Assembly: GCA_013815405.1 (NCBI GenBank)
Contig: JACDGF010000101.1
Location: 1-7,440 of the forward strand
Source: Caulobacteraceae bacterium
Lineage (GTDB): Bacteria; Pseudomonadota; Alphaproteobacteria; Caulobacterales; Caulobacteraceae
Direction of reading: 5' to 3'
DNA length: 7,440 nt
The position numbers were made by a program, and so were the translations under genes. Positions 1-6,462 of the stretch are shown here, one piece after another. Within the stretch, counting starts at the first letter, position 1, and every line of letters starts with the position of its first letter. The notes under the pieces are model-generated. The model saw only the letters and a program-made list of their open reading frames with translations. It had not been told where the DNA came from and searched no databases.

Positions 1-620
1 GCGAAGGGGTCGCGGGGGGCGACGACGTCCGCGTCGACCGTCCAGTATTCCCGCGTGCGGAAGGCTTCGATCTCGATCTCGCGGTCGACGATCAGGCGCA
101 GGGCCACCGACTGCACGCGGCCCGCGGAGCGCGCGCCCGGCAGCTTGCGCCACAGCACGGGCGAGAGGGTGAAGCCGACCAGATAGTCCAGGGCCCGCCG
201 GGCGAGGTAGGCGTCGACCAGCTCCATGTCGATGTCGCGGGGACGTTTCATGGCCTCGGTGACGGCCGCCTTGGTGATGGCGTTGAACACCACGCGCTGG
301 ACGGCGGCGCCTTTGAGCGCCTTGCGGCGCTTGAGGTCTTCCAAGACATGCCAACTGATCGCCTCGCCTTCCCGGTCCGGGTCGGTGGCCAGGATCAGGC
401 GGTCGGCCCCTTTGAGCGCCTGGGCGATATCGGCGAGCCGCTTGGCGGACTTGCCGTCGACCTCCCAGCTCATGGCGAAGTCGTCGTCGGGTTTCACCGA
501 CCCGTCCTTGGATGGCAGGTCCCGCACATGGCCGTATGAGGCCAGCACGGTGTGGCCCGGCCCCAGATAGCGGTTGATGGTCCGCGCCTTGGCCGGACTT
601 TCGACGACGACGACGTTCAT
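1..620 (-). CDS. topA: DNA topoisomerase I (type IA), N-terminal part, cut by window edge
   Basis: Relaxes negatively supercoiled DNA by transient cleavage of one strand; cytoplasmic, essential housekeeping enzyme. I translated the minus strand from the ATG at 620-618: 206 complete codons are present and the rest lies to the left of the window. The Toprim domain opens the protein with VVVVESPAKA (residues 3-12, Glu7 being the conserved catalytic acid) and carries the metal-binding triad in ATDPDREGEAISWH (residues 78-91; Asp80, Asp82, Glu84). Further on are RRALDYLVGFTLSPVLW (141-157) and SAGRVQSVALRLIVDRE (165-181), the latter a type IA signature in domain II/IV. The active-site Tyr is beyond the window. 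MNVVVVESP is the usual N terminus in alphaproteobacteria, which supports this start although no clear Shine-Dalgarno precedes it. It is transcribed away from the TonB receptor. The family assignment is very secure. Confidence 0.97.
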   Translation of the reverse strand, partial: MNVVVVESPAKARTINRYLGPGHTVLASYGHVRDLPSKDGSVKPDDDFAMSWEVDGKSAKRLADIAQALKGADRLILATDPDREGEAISWHVLEDLKRRKALKGAAVQRVVFNAITKAAVTEAMKRPRDIDMELVDAYLARRALDYLVGFTLSPVLWRKLPGARSAGRVQSVALRLIVDREIEIEAFRTREYWTVDADVVAPRDPF

Positions 621-680
621 GCGGAATTCTTAAGCCAAGCCCAAGCGGATGAGCGCCGACGCGGCGATGGCGCGCGGGGA

Positions 681-702
681 AGGTGGGGGCGCGCCCCCGC
701 CT
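681..702 (-). repeat. GC-rich near-perfect inverted repeat upstream of topA
   Basis: AGGTGGGGG (681-689) can pair with CCCCCGCCT (694-702) with one G-U type position (684/699), giving a nine-pair stem; the core GGGGGCGCGCCCCC (685-698) is a perfect 14-bp palindrome. It lies about 60 bp upstream of the topA start, inside the likely topA leader, with a TTGACA hexamer (minus strand, 709-704) just upstream of it. It could be a leader hairpin or a protein or supercoiling-sensitive site. Strong GC skewed palindromes also occur by chance in such DNA, so the function is open. Confidence 0.5.
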
Positions 703-847
703 CTGTCAACGCGGGGCGTGAAAGGAGCGGCGAAGGGCGGCCCGGAGCTTGGCCATCACCCGGGAGGCCAGCCGTGGCCACAAGCCGCTCACTCGAGTGT
801 TCACGTCGCCACCTGTCAATCACACGCCGGTCACCATCAAGTTGGTA

Positions 848-875
848 GATATATTTGACGGTTTGGTAATGTGAA
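848..875 (-). promoter_or_regulatory. Candidate sigma70-type promoter reading toward topA
   Basis: On the minus strand TTCACA (875-870, five of six matches to TTGACA) is followed after 16 bases by TATATC (853-848, four of six matches to TATAAT), within the AT-rich stretch of this region. It would give a leader of more than 200 nt before topA, which is long. No experimental or comparative support is visible; other TTGACA hexamers on this strand (819-814 and 709-704) lack a -10 partner at the right distance. Confidence 0.25.
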
Positions 876-952
876 AAACAGGAAGAACCGCCCGATATGT
901 CTCTATAAAATGACAGCGTGACGGCGAGTCTCACCTGAAGACTTAATCCGCG

Positions 953-980
953 TTGACCGATTCGCCGCGAGGCCGATAAC
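953..980 (+). promoter_or_regulatory. Candidate sigma70-type promoter for the TonB receptor
   Basis: TTGACC (953-958, five of six) and GATAAC (975-980, four of six) are separated by 16 bases. Transcription would begin near 987, leaving a leader of roughly 93 nt that includes a weak CCGGG/CCCGG hairpin at 991-1010. The position suits the gene starting at 1080, but the match is only moderate. Confidence 0.35.
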
Positions 981-1066
981 TATCAAGCGGCCGGGGGGCT
1001 TTTTACCCGGAATCTTTCATGTTCGCCGTCCGAGCGACGTCGCACGCGACGCCTCGAGGACTGTCT

Positions 1067-1071
1067 GGAGG
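1067..1071 (+). promoter_or_regulatory. Shine-Dalgarno that fixes the TTG start of the TonB receptor
   Basis: GGAGG ends eight bases before TTG at 1080. The first in-frame ATG (1095) would be 23 bases away, too far for this site. The TTG start also adds the positively charged n-region expected for the signal peptide, so the site decides the start codon. Confidence 0.7.
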
Positions 1072-1079
1072 ACACCCCA

Positions 1080-4000
1080 TTGACCCATTCGACCATGCGC
1101 GGGCGCCTGATGGCTTCGTCGATGATTCCCGGCTTCGCGATCGCCGCCCTGTCGGCGGGCGGCGCCCACGCCCAGGCCGCCGCGGCCCCGGCGGCCGACA
1201 ACGCCACCAGCGTCACCGAGTTCGTGGTCACCGGCTCGCGCATTCCGCAGCCGAACCTGACCAGCACCAGCCCGATCACCGTGGTGGGCGCCGAAGAGGC
1301 CAAGCTGGAGGGCTCGGTCCGGGTCGAGGATCTGCTCAACAACCTGCCTCAGGTCTTCGCCGGCCAGGGGGGCGGGGTTTCCAACGGCTCGACCGGCACC
1401 GCCGACGTCGATCTGCGTGACCTGGGGCCGACGCGGACCCTGGTGCTGATCGACGGCCGCCGGGTGATGCCGGGCGACCCCTTCAATCCGGTGACCGACC
1501 TCAACTTCATCCCCGAACAATTGATCGACCGGGTGGAAGTCCTCACGGGGGGCGCTTCGGCGGTCTATGGGTCCGACGCCGTCGCCGGGGTGGTCAACTT
1601 CATCACCCTGAAGAACTTCGAGGGTATCAGACTGGACGCCCAGATCAGCGGTTTCCAGCACGACAACGGCAACCGCTTCATCCAGCGCCTCAACACCGAC
1701 CAGGGCTATACAGCCCCCACGGGGTCGACCTGGGACGGCCGCCAGACCAACCTGTCGGCGATCCTCGGGGTGAGCAGCCCCGACGGCAAGGGCAATATCG
1801 AAGCCTATTTCACCTACCGCAACATCCAGGCGATCGACCAGGGGCAGCGCGACTACAGCAACTGCGCCCTGCAAGAGCAGGGGAACAGCTTCGTCTGCAA
1901 AGGCTCGCCGGTCACCGCGTTGGGGCACCTGTTCAGCAACGACCTGGCCGCCCAGAGCAAGTGCTATAATTTCTTCGTCGACGCCGCTGGGCCGGGCAAT
2001 ACGCTGAGACAGGCTTCGCCTCAGGATGGGGCCGGGTGCACGGGCACGGCCCTGCCGACCGACGTGTTCAATTTCAACCCGTTCAACTATTTCCAGCGGC
2101 CCGACGAACAGTATTCGGCCGGCGCCTATGCCCACTACGAAGTGAATCCCCACTTCGACGCCTATATGCAATTGATGTTCATGGACGATCACACCGTCGG
2201 CGCCCTGGCCCCCAGCGGCATCTTCGGCCAGACCTTCGCCATCGGCTGCGCCAGCCCCCTGCTCTCCGCCCAGGAGGTGACGACACTCTGCACCGACGCC
2301 GGCCTCGGCCCCAATGACAACGCCTCCGTGGCCATCTTGCGCCGCAACGTGGAGGGCGGGCCCCGACTGAGCGACCTGCGCCATACCGACTACCGCGTGG
2401 TCCTGGGGCTCAAGGGCGAGATCAATTCCGACTGGAGCTACGACGCCTACGCCCAGATCGGCCGGGCGGTGTTCCAGAACGAGGTGGAGAACGATCTGTC
2501 ATTGCTCCGTATCGGAAACGCGCTGAACGCCAAGCTGGATGACGCCGGCAATCTCGTCTGCGCCGGCGATGATCCGTTGTGCGTTCCCTACCTGGGCGCC
2601 TTTTCCGCCGCGGTCCCATCGGCGGCGTCGCTGAACTATATTTCCGCCAAGGGCTTCGAGAACGGTTCGACCACCGAAATGGTCGCCAGCGCGTCGGTCA
2701 CCGGCAAGATTTCGCAAATCAAAAGCCCGTGGGCGGAGGATCCGGTCGGCGTGGCCTTCGGCGGCGAATATCGCCAGGAACAGCTGGATCTGCGGGTCGA
2801 CAACGAGTTCGATTCCGGAGATCTGGCCGGTTTCGGCGTCACCCACGGGGTGAACGGATCGTTCAACGTCTACGAAGGCTACGGCGAAGTGCGGGCGCCG
2901 CTGATCCAGAACGCGCCGTTCGTCAAATCGTTGAGTTTCGAAGGCGGCTACCGCTATTCCCACTACAGCCGGGCGGGTGAAACCAACACCTACAAGGTCG
3001 CCGGGGACTGGCAGCCCACCGAGGATTTCCGTTTGCGGGCCAGCTACAACCGCGCGGTGAGGGCCCCCAACATCCTCGAACTCTTCACCCCCCAATCGGT
3101 TCTGCTGGGGGTGACCAACGACCCCTGCGCCGGCCCGGCCACCCAGCCCGGGTTTCCCACCGAGGCGCAATGCGCCAATTCGGGGGTGACGGCGGCGGAA
3201 TACGGGCACATCGCCAAGAACCCGGCCAACCAATACAACGCCCTGTTCGGCGGCAACCTCGACCTCAAGCCCGAGACCGCCAAGACCCTCACCCTGGGCG
3301 GCGTGTTGACCCCGCGCATGATCCCGGGGTTCAGCCTTTCGGTGGACTACTTCCACATCACCGTGGACCAGTTCATCCAACCGCTGGACCCGACCATCGT
3401 CCTCACTCAATGCATCGCCTCGGGCGACCCCACCCTCTGCGCCCTCATTCATCGGACGCCGGGCAACGGTTCTCTCTTCCTCGGCACTGAGGGTTTCGTC
3501 ACCGCCACCAGCGTCAATGTCGGCTTCCTCAAGACCAGCGGCATCGATTTCTCGGCCAACTATCGGCTGCCGCTGTCGAACCTCGGATGGGAGAACGGCG
3601 GCAGCGTGTCATTCGCCTACAATGGCACCTATCTGGATGAACTGATCACCAACCCCGGCGTCCCGGCCACCGACTCCAACGGCAAGGTATTCACCCAGTA
3701 CGATTGCGCCGGACTCTACGGCCTCGTCACCTGCGCCAATCCCGCCCCGCGCTACCGCCACCACTTCCGGGTCAGCTGGCGAACGCCGGTGGAGGGCCTG
3801 CAGGTCTCGGGCGCCTGGCGGTATTTCGGCGCGGTGGATTCCCAGACGACGTCGAACAATCCGTTCCTGAACGACCCGGTGCACACCTATCCGATCGACA
3901 GCCATCTCAACGCCCAGAACTATTTCGACCTGTCGGGGCAATGGCGCCTGAAGGACAAGGTGACGTTCCGCGCCGGCGTCAACAACATCTTCGACAAGGA

Positions 4001-4124
4001 ACCGCCACTGGTCGGGTCCAATACCGGAGGGGCCACCAACAGCGCCTTCAACGGCAACACCTATCCTGTCGTCTACGACTCCCTGGGCCGATATCTGTTC
4101 GTCGGCGCCACGGTCGATTTCTGA
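1080..4124 (+). CDS. TonB-dependent outer-membrane receptor, 1014 residues
   Basis: Imports a substrate across the outer membrane using energy relayed by TonB-ExbB-ExbD. From the TTG start there is a signal peptide (residues 1-31, hydrophobic IPGFAIAALSAGG, likely cut after AHA), an Ala-rich linker, a TonB-box-like segment SVTEFVVTG (44-52), and a plug domain (about 60-180) with DLRDLGPTRTLVLIDGRRV and EVLTGGASAVYGSDAVAGVVNF. The remainder is a large beta-barrel, with the typical SYNRAVRAPNILELFTPQ near 655-672, RAGVNNIFDKEPP close to the end and a C-terminal Phe (ATVDF) as required for outer-membrane insertion. There is no N-terminal secretin/STN domain, so no sign of FecA-type signalling to an anti-sigma factor. 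Fourteen Cys form seven close pairs in predicted loops. The frame is intact over 3 kb. The substrate is unknown: no siderophore, B12 or sugar-utilisation gene lies next to it. The family call is secure; the ligand is not assignable. Confidence 0.96.
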   Translation: MTHSTMRGRLMASSMIPGFAIAALSAGGAHAQAAAAPAADNATSVTEFVVTGSRIPQPNLTSTSPITVVGAEEAKLEGSVRVEDLLNNLPQVFAGQGGGVSNGSTGTADVDLRDLGPTRTLVLIDGRRVMPGDPFNPVTDLNFIPEQLIDRVEVLTGGASAVYGSDAVAGVVNFITLKNFEGIRLDAQISGFQHDNGNRFIQRLNTDQGYTAPTGSTWDGRQTNLSAILGVSSPDGKGNIEAYFTYRNIQAIDQGQRDYSNCALQEQGNSFVCKGSPVTALGHLFSNDLAAQSKCYNFFVDAAGPGNTLRQASPQDGAGCTGTALPTDVFNFNPFNYFQRPDEQYSAGAYAHYEVNPHFDAYMQLMFMDDHTVGALAPSGIFGQTFAIGCASPLLSAQEVTTLCTDAGLGPNDNASVAILRRNVEGGPRLSDLRHTDYRVVLGLKGEINSDWSYDAYAQIGRAVFQNEVENDLSLLRIGNALNAKLDDAGNLVCAGDDPLCVPYLGAFSAAVPSAASLNYISAKGFENGSTTEMVASASVTGKISQIKSPWAEDPVGVAFGGEYRQEQLDLRVDNEFDSGDLAGFGVTHGVNGSFNVYEGYGEVRAPLIQNAPFVKSLSFEGGYRYSHYSRAGETNTYKVAGDWQPTEDFRLRASYNRAVRAPNILELFTPQSVLLGVTNDPCAGPATQPGFPTEAQCANSGVTAAEYGHIAKNPANQYNALFGGNLDLKPETAKTLTLGGVLTPRMIPGFSLSVDYFHITVDQFIQPLDPTIVLTQCIASGDPTLCALIHRTPGNGSLFLGTEGFVTATSVNVGFLKTSGIDFSANYRLPLSNLGWENGGSVSFAYNGTYLDELITNPGVPATDSNGKVFTQYDCAGLYGLVTCANPAPRYRHHFRVSWRTPVEGLQVSGAWRYFGAVDSQTTSNNPFLNDPVHTYPIDSHLNAQNYFDLSGQWRLKDKVTFRAGVNNIFDKEPPLVGSNTGGATNSAFNGNTYPVVYDSLGRYLFVGATVDF

Positions 4125-4151
4125 CACGCGGCGGTGTGAGCTTCGGCTTCC

Positions 4152-4177
4152 GGCGGCGGGTCGCGAGACCTGCCGCC
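4152..4177 (+). terminator. Strong GNRA-capped hairpin after the TonB receptor, possible terminator
   Basis: GGCGGCGGGTC (4152-4162) pairs with GACCTGCCGCC (4167-4177) over 11 positions with one G-U, closing a GCGA tetraloop. It starts 27 bases after the receptor stop codon. There is no T-run behind it (CTTCGCCGCG follows), so it is not a classical intrinsic terminator. It could stop polymerase weakly, block 3' exonuclease decay of the receptor mRNA, or both. Confidence 0.5.
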
Positions 4178-4204
4178 CTTCGCCGCGCGCGCCGCGCCGT
4201 TCCC

Positions 4205-4228
4205 GCAAGCCTGCTCGCGCCGGCTTGC
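4205..4228 (+). repeat. Second inverted repeat downstream of the TonB receptor
   Basis: GCAAGCC (4205-4211) and GGCTTGC (4222-4228) are perfect 7-base arms around a 10-base loop. It lies 27 bases after the GNRA hairpin and, like it, lacks a T-run. The pair could act together as an mRNA 3' end structure. Confidence 0.4.
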
Positions 4229-4240
4229 GAGCCCGATCCG

Positions 4241-4263
4241 TCGAGCGCATCGATAGGGCTCGA
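4241..4263. promoter_or_regulatory. Operator-like inverted repeat upstream of the MocR gene
   Basis: TCGAGC (4241-4246) and GCTCGA (4258-4263) are inverted arms separated by 11 bases that contain the palindrome ATCGAT (4249-4254). The element ends 25 bp before the ATG at 4289. Its position and symmetry fit an autoregulatory site, but no -35/-10 pair is recognisable around it and the assignment is inference. Confidence 0.3.
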
Positions 4264-4288
4264 GACAACGCAGGTCGGACACCCAGAC

Positions 4289-5728
4289 ATGCCCGATGCG
4301 CCCACGCGCAGCCCATCGGCCGACCCGCGGGTCGTCGGGGCGATCAGCATGCCCAGGGCGGCGCCGACGTCCCGCTCTACAAGCGCCTGTTCATGCGCAT
4401 CCGCGACCTGATCGCCCAGGGCCGCCTGGCGCCGGGCGCGCGCCTGCCGGCGTCCAGGGCGCTGGCGGAGTTCCTCGGGGTGTCGCGCAACTCCGTGTCA
4501 CTCGCGTTCGAAAGCCTGGCCGCCGACGGATGGGTCGAGACCCGCCGCGGCGCGGGGGTGTTCGTCGCGCCGGATCCGCCGGTCAAGGTCTCCGCGCACC
4601 CGCCGCGACGGGCGCGGGACGCCGGCCCGGAATTGCGGCCTTTTTCTCTGCAGGTCCCCGCTCTGGACCTGTTCCCCACCGTGACCTGGAACCGCCTGCA
4701 CCGAAGCGGTGGCGCACCATGCCGCCCGAGGCGCTCGCCGAGGGGCACGGGGCGGGATGGCCTGGACTGCGCGACGCGATCGCCAGCCATCTGGCGACGA
4801 CCCGCGGCGTGCGGTGCGACGGCTCGCAGGTCTTCGTCACGACCAGCGTCAGGGCCGGCATCGGTCTTGTGGCCCGCGCGCTGAAGCCGGCGCCCGCGAG
4901 CGCCTGGGTGGAGGACCCGGGCTATTTCGGGTTCAAGGACGCGCTGAGGTCCGTCGGGATCGAGCCGCGCCTGGTCCCGGTCGACGCCGACGGTCTCGAT
5001 GTAGACGCGGCCGTGCGCCGGCATCCCGACGCGCGGCTGGCCATCGTCACCCCGACCGCCCACTTCCCCACGGGCGTGGAGATGAGCGCCCAAAGGCGGT
5101 CGAACCTCATCGCCTGGGCGCGCGCCGCCGGCGGCTGGATCCTGGAGGACAATTACGACAGCGAAAACCGTTTCGAGGGATTGCCGGCCCCCCCTATCGC
5201 GTCCGTCGCCCCCGACGTGACGATCTATATGAACTCCTTCAACCGGACCCTGTTTCCGGCGCTGCGGATCGCCTACATGGTGCTGCCCGAATCCCTGGTC
5301 GGCGCGGTGGCGCGGGAAAGGTCGGGGCTCGACGGTCACACCAATGTCCCAAATCAGATCGTCATGGCCGACTTCATAAATGGCGGAGGGCTGGACGAGC
5401 ACCTGCGGCGGTGCCGCGCGGCCTACAGGCAAAGGCGCGACGCCCTTCTGGGCGCCCTGGAGACCGATCTTCGCGCCTTTCTGAGCCCCCATCGAACGCC
5501 GGGCGGTTTGCAGGTCGTCGCCGACCTCGCGCGGCTCGACGAGCGGGACGCGGTGGAGGCCGCGCGGGGCGCCGGGATCCTGCTGACCGGCATGGCCCAA
5601 TATCTCGACTCCGCCACTCGCCCGCCGCAGGTGGTCATGGGATTCGCCGGTTTCCGGCCGGCCGACATCGCCAAGGGGGGGTCAGGAGGCTCAGGGCCGC
5701 GTTCGAAGCCCGCGTTGGGGGCCCATGA
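4289..5728 (+). pseudogene. MocR-type regulator (GntR HTH + aminotransferase domain), three frame changes
   Basis: MocR proteins fuse a GntR winged helix to a fold-type-I aminotransferase domain that senses PLP or its adducts. The winged helix reads VPLYKRLFMRIRDLIAQG, RLPASRALAEFLGVSRNSVS and GAGVFV (about 4369-4575). The aminotransferase domain has RDAIASHL, EDPGYFGFKDAL, VTPTAHFPTG, ILEDNYDSE, RTLFPALRIAYMVLP and a C-terminal GVRRLRAAFEARV. The pieces lie in different frames: the ATG 4289 frame gives way near 4358-4365, again near 4700-4706, and again at a G7 run (5675-5681). Each change equals one missing base, so start and final stop (5726-5728) are in phase; adding three bases gives 480 residues, normal for the family. 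No start codon precedes the HTH in its own frame except a TTG at 4225 without a ribosome-binding site. The Schiff-base Lys is Arg (codon 5244-5246) and the phosphate loop is altered. It is either a decaying gene or sequencing error in a PLP-independent member; family certain, state less so. Confidence 0.8.
5675..5681 (+). other. G7 homopolymer at the third frame change of the MocR gene
   Basis: Read straight through, the frame leaves the family pattern and ends in a Gly/Ser-rich tail at 5735. One base earlier, the frame continues as GVRRLRAAFEARVGGP and stops at 5728, which matches the usual C terminus (consensus like IxxGVRRL). Eight or five Gs would restore the frame. Runs of this kind are prone both to slippage in the cell and to read errors. 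Confidence 0.7.
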
Positions 5729-5859
5729 CCTCTGAATGCCGCGCCTTGCGAATATTGGCGCCGTGCGGCCCGCGAAATTGGACCTGGACGGGTCAAGGAC
5801 CTTTGCTCAGCTTCTCGGTCCCGAGGCCGAGATAGAGAATCATACGAAGCGAAAAGCCC
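5729..5859. other. Intergenic gap with a short inverted repeat
   Basis: These 131 bp separate the MocR gene from the DUF1579-like gene. TCTCGG (5813-5818) and CCGAGA (5827-5832) form a 6-bp stem with an 8-base loop, not followed by T residues. The stretch from about 5800 to 5890 is poorer in GC than both neighbours. A plus-strand frame beginning ATG 5736 and a minus-strand frame ending at 5793 cross it; neither resembles a protein I know. No clear promoter was found. Confidence 0.4.
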
Positions 5860-6426
5860 GTGCCGAGATCCAGCTCACCCTTAGTGACATTGCTCGTGGC
5901 GATGCGCCTTCTCTGGGGGTGTGGCGCAATGGCGCAAACGGCCGGCGCGCCCCCAGCGCCCCCGCCCCCGGGGTGCGAATCGCCCGGAAGCCGTCGGTTC
6001 GATTTCTGGATCGGTGAGTGGGACGTCTTCGCCAAGGCCGACCTGACCAAGAAGATCGCCGAGAGCGTGATCGAAAACCGCTATCATGGCTGCGCCATCC
6101 GGGAGAATTGGCAGCCCAAGACCGACGGTGGTGGGAGCCTCAGCGCCTACGCCCCGGCCGACCGGCAATGGCGTCAGACGTGGGTCGATTCCTGCGGCGC
6201 CTGGGTCGACTTCCGCGGCGGGTGGGACGGCAAGGCCATGGTGCTGGAGGGCGTCTGGCCCCAGCCGGGCCACCCAAGCCAGATCACCCGAATGACCTAT
6301 ACCGCCTGGCCCGACGGCTCGGTCGAGCAACGGGGCGACACGAGCGACGACGCCCGAAAGACCTGGCGCGCCGGCTTCGACTTCGTCTATCGGCGCAAGG
6401 CGGTATCGCCCGCCGGCGGGGGCTGA
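5860..6426 (+). CDS. Small exported protein of the DUF1579 kind
   Basis: Function unknown; a 188-residue protein predicted to be exported to the periplasm. The family hallmark RRFDFWIGEWDVF sits at residues 45-57, followed by the usual pattern of a conserved Cys-containing strand (YHGCAIRENW, 75-84), SLSAYAPADRQWRQTWVDSC (93-112) and MTYTAWPDGSVEQRGDTS (145-162). These resemble the lipocalin-like beta-barrel core of DUF1579 proteins. An N-terminal hydrophobic segment ends in GAMAQ, a plausible signal peptidase I site after residue 25, then a Pro-rich linker PPAPPPPGC. The start is uncertain: GTG 5860 gives a signal peptide with an Arg (residue 16) in its core, GTG 5884 is shorter, and ATG 5902 leaves only about ten residues before the cleavage site; none has a good ribosome-binding site. 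It faces the AraC gene tail to tail, 36 bp away. Confidence 0.75.
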   Translation: MPRSSSPLVTLLVAMRLLWGCGAMAQTAGAPPAPPPPGCESPGSRRFDFWIGEWDVFAKADLTKKIAESVIENRYHGCAIRENWQPKTDGGGSLSAYAPADRQWRQTWVDSCGAWVDFRGGWDGKAMVLEGVWPQPGHPSQITRMTYTAWPDGSVEQRGDTSDDARKTWRAGFDFVYRRKAVSPAGGG

Positions 6427-6462
6427 AGAATCATCCAAGAGCCGACGTCCCGCAAGTCGCCG

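Larger units (their letters stand above)
621..1079. other. Divergent intergenic region between topA and the TonB receptor
   Basis: This 459-bp stretch has no convincing gene. The topA-proximal half (621-800) is very GC-rich and holds the hairpin at 681-702 and the 10-bp palindrome CACTCGAGTG at 790-799. Bases 838-912 are clearly AT-richer than the surroundings, as expected of promoter DNA. The receptor-proximal part (950-1079) holds a candidate plus-strand promoter, a weak 5-bp hairpin (CCGGG 991-995 with CCCGG 1006-1010) and the ribosome-binding site. A minus-strand reading frame (934-617) whose stop overlaps the topA start as ATGA is possible on paper, but its Arg/Pro-rich low-complexity C-terminal half looks like chance. 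Confidence 0.7.

Noticed and set aside
226..570. Plus-strand 114-codon frame at the left end
   Set aside because: It is antisense to the clearly recognisable topoisomerase I coding sequence.
829..844. ACCA-N6-TGGT as an operator
   Set aside because: Arms of four bases are expected often by chance, and no regulator of this region is known.
617..934. Minus-strand 105-codon frame whose TGA overlaps the topA ATG
   Set aside because: The ATGA overlap is attractive, but the product has no known motif, its second half is Arg/Pro-rich low complexity, and it runs through the GC hairpin and likely promoter DNA.
985..1004. AAGC...GCTTTTTA as an intrinsic terminator
   Set aside because: The stem is only four base pairs with a nine-base loop, and it lies between promoter and start of the receptor gene.
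1017..2384. Long minus-strand open frame (455 codons) antisense to the TonB receptor
   Set aside because: It is the mirror of a well-supported receptor gene in GC-rich DNA, has no recognisable domain, and is dominated by Gly/Ala/Val/Asp as expected for an antisense shadow.
2499..3452. Second minus-strand open frame (317 codons) antisense to the receptor
   Set aside because: Same reasoning: no domain, no ribosome-binding site, fully inside the receptor coding region.
4377..5600. Minus-strand open frame (407 codons) antisense to the MocR gene
   Set aside because: The plus strand carries clear HTH and aminotransferase motifs over the same DNA; the antisense product has none.
5793..5891. Minus-strand peptide containing LDLGTGFSLRMILYLGLG as a gene remnant
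   Set aside because: It looks protein-like in a lower-GC stretch, but I cannot link it to any family and it is too short to support.
5736..6017. Plus-strand 93-codon frame from ATG 5736
   Set aside because: It overlaps the signal peptide and core motif of the DUF1579-like gene in another frame and resembles nothing; its join to the MocR stop depends on the uncorrected frame.
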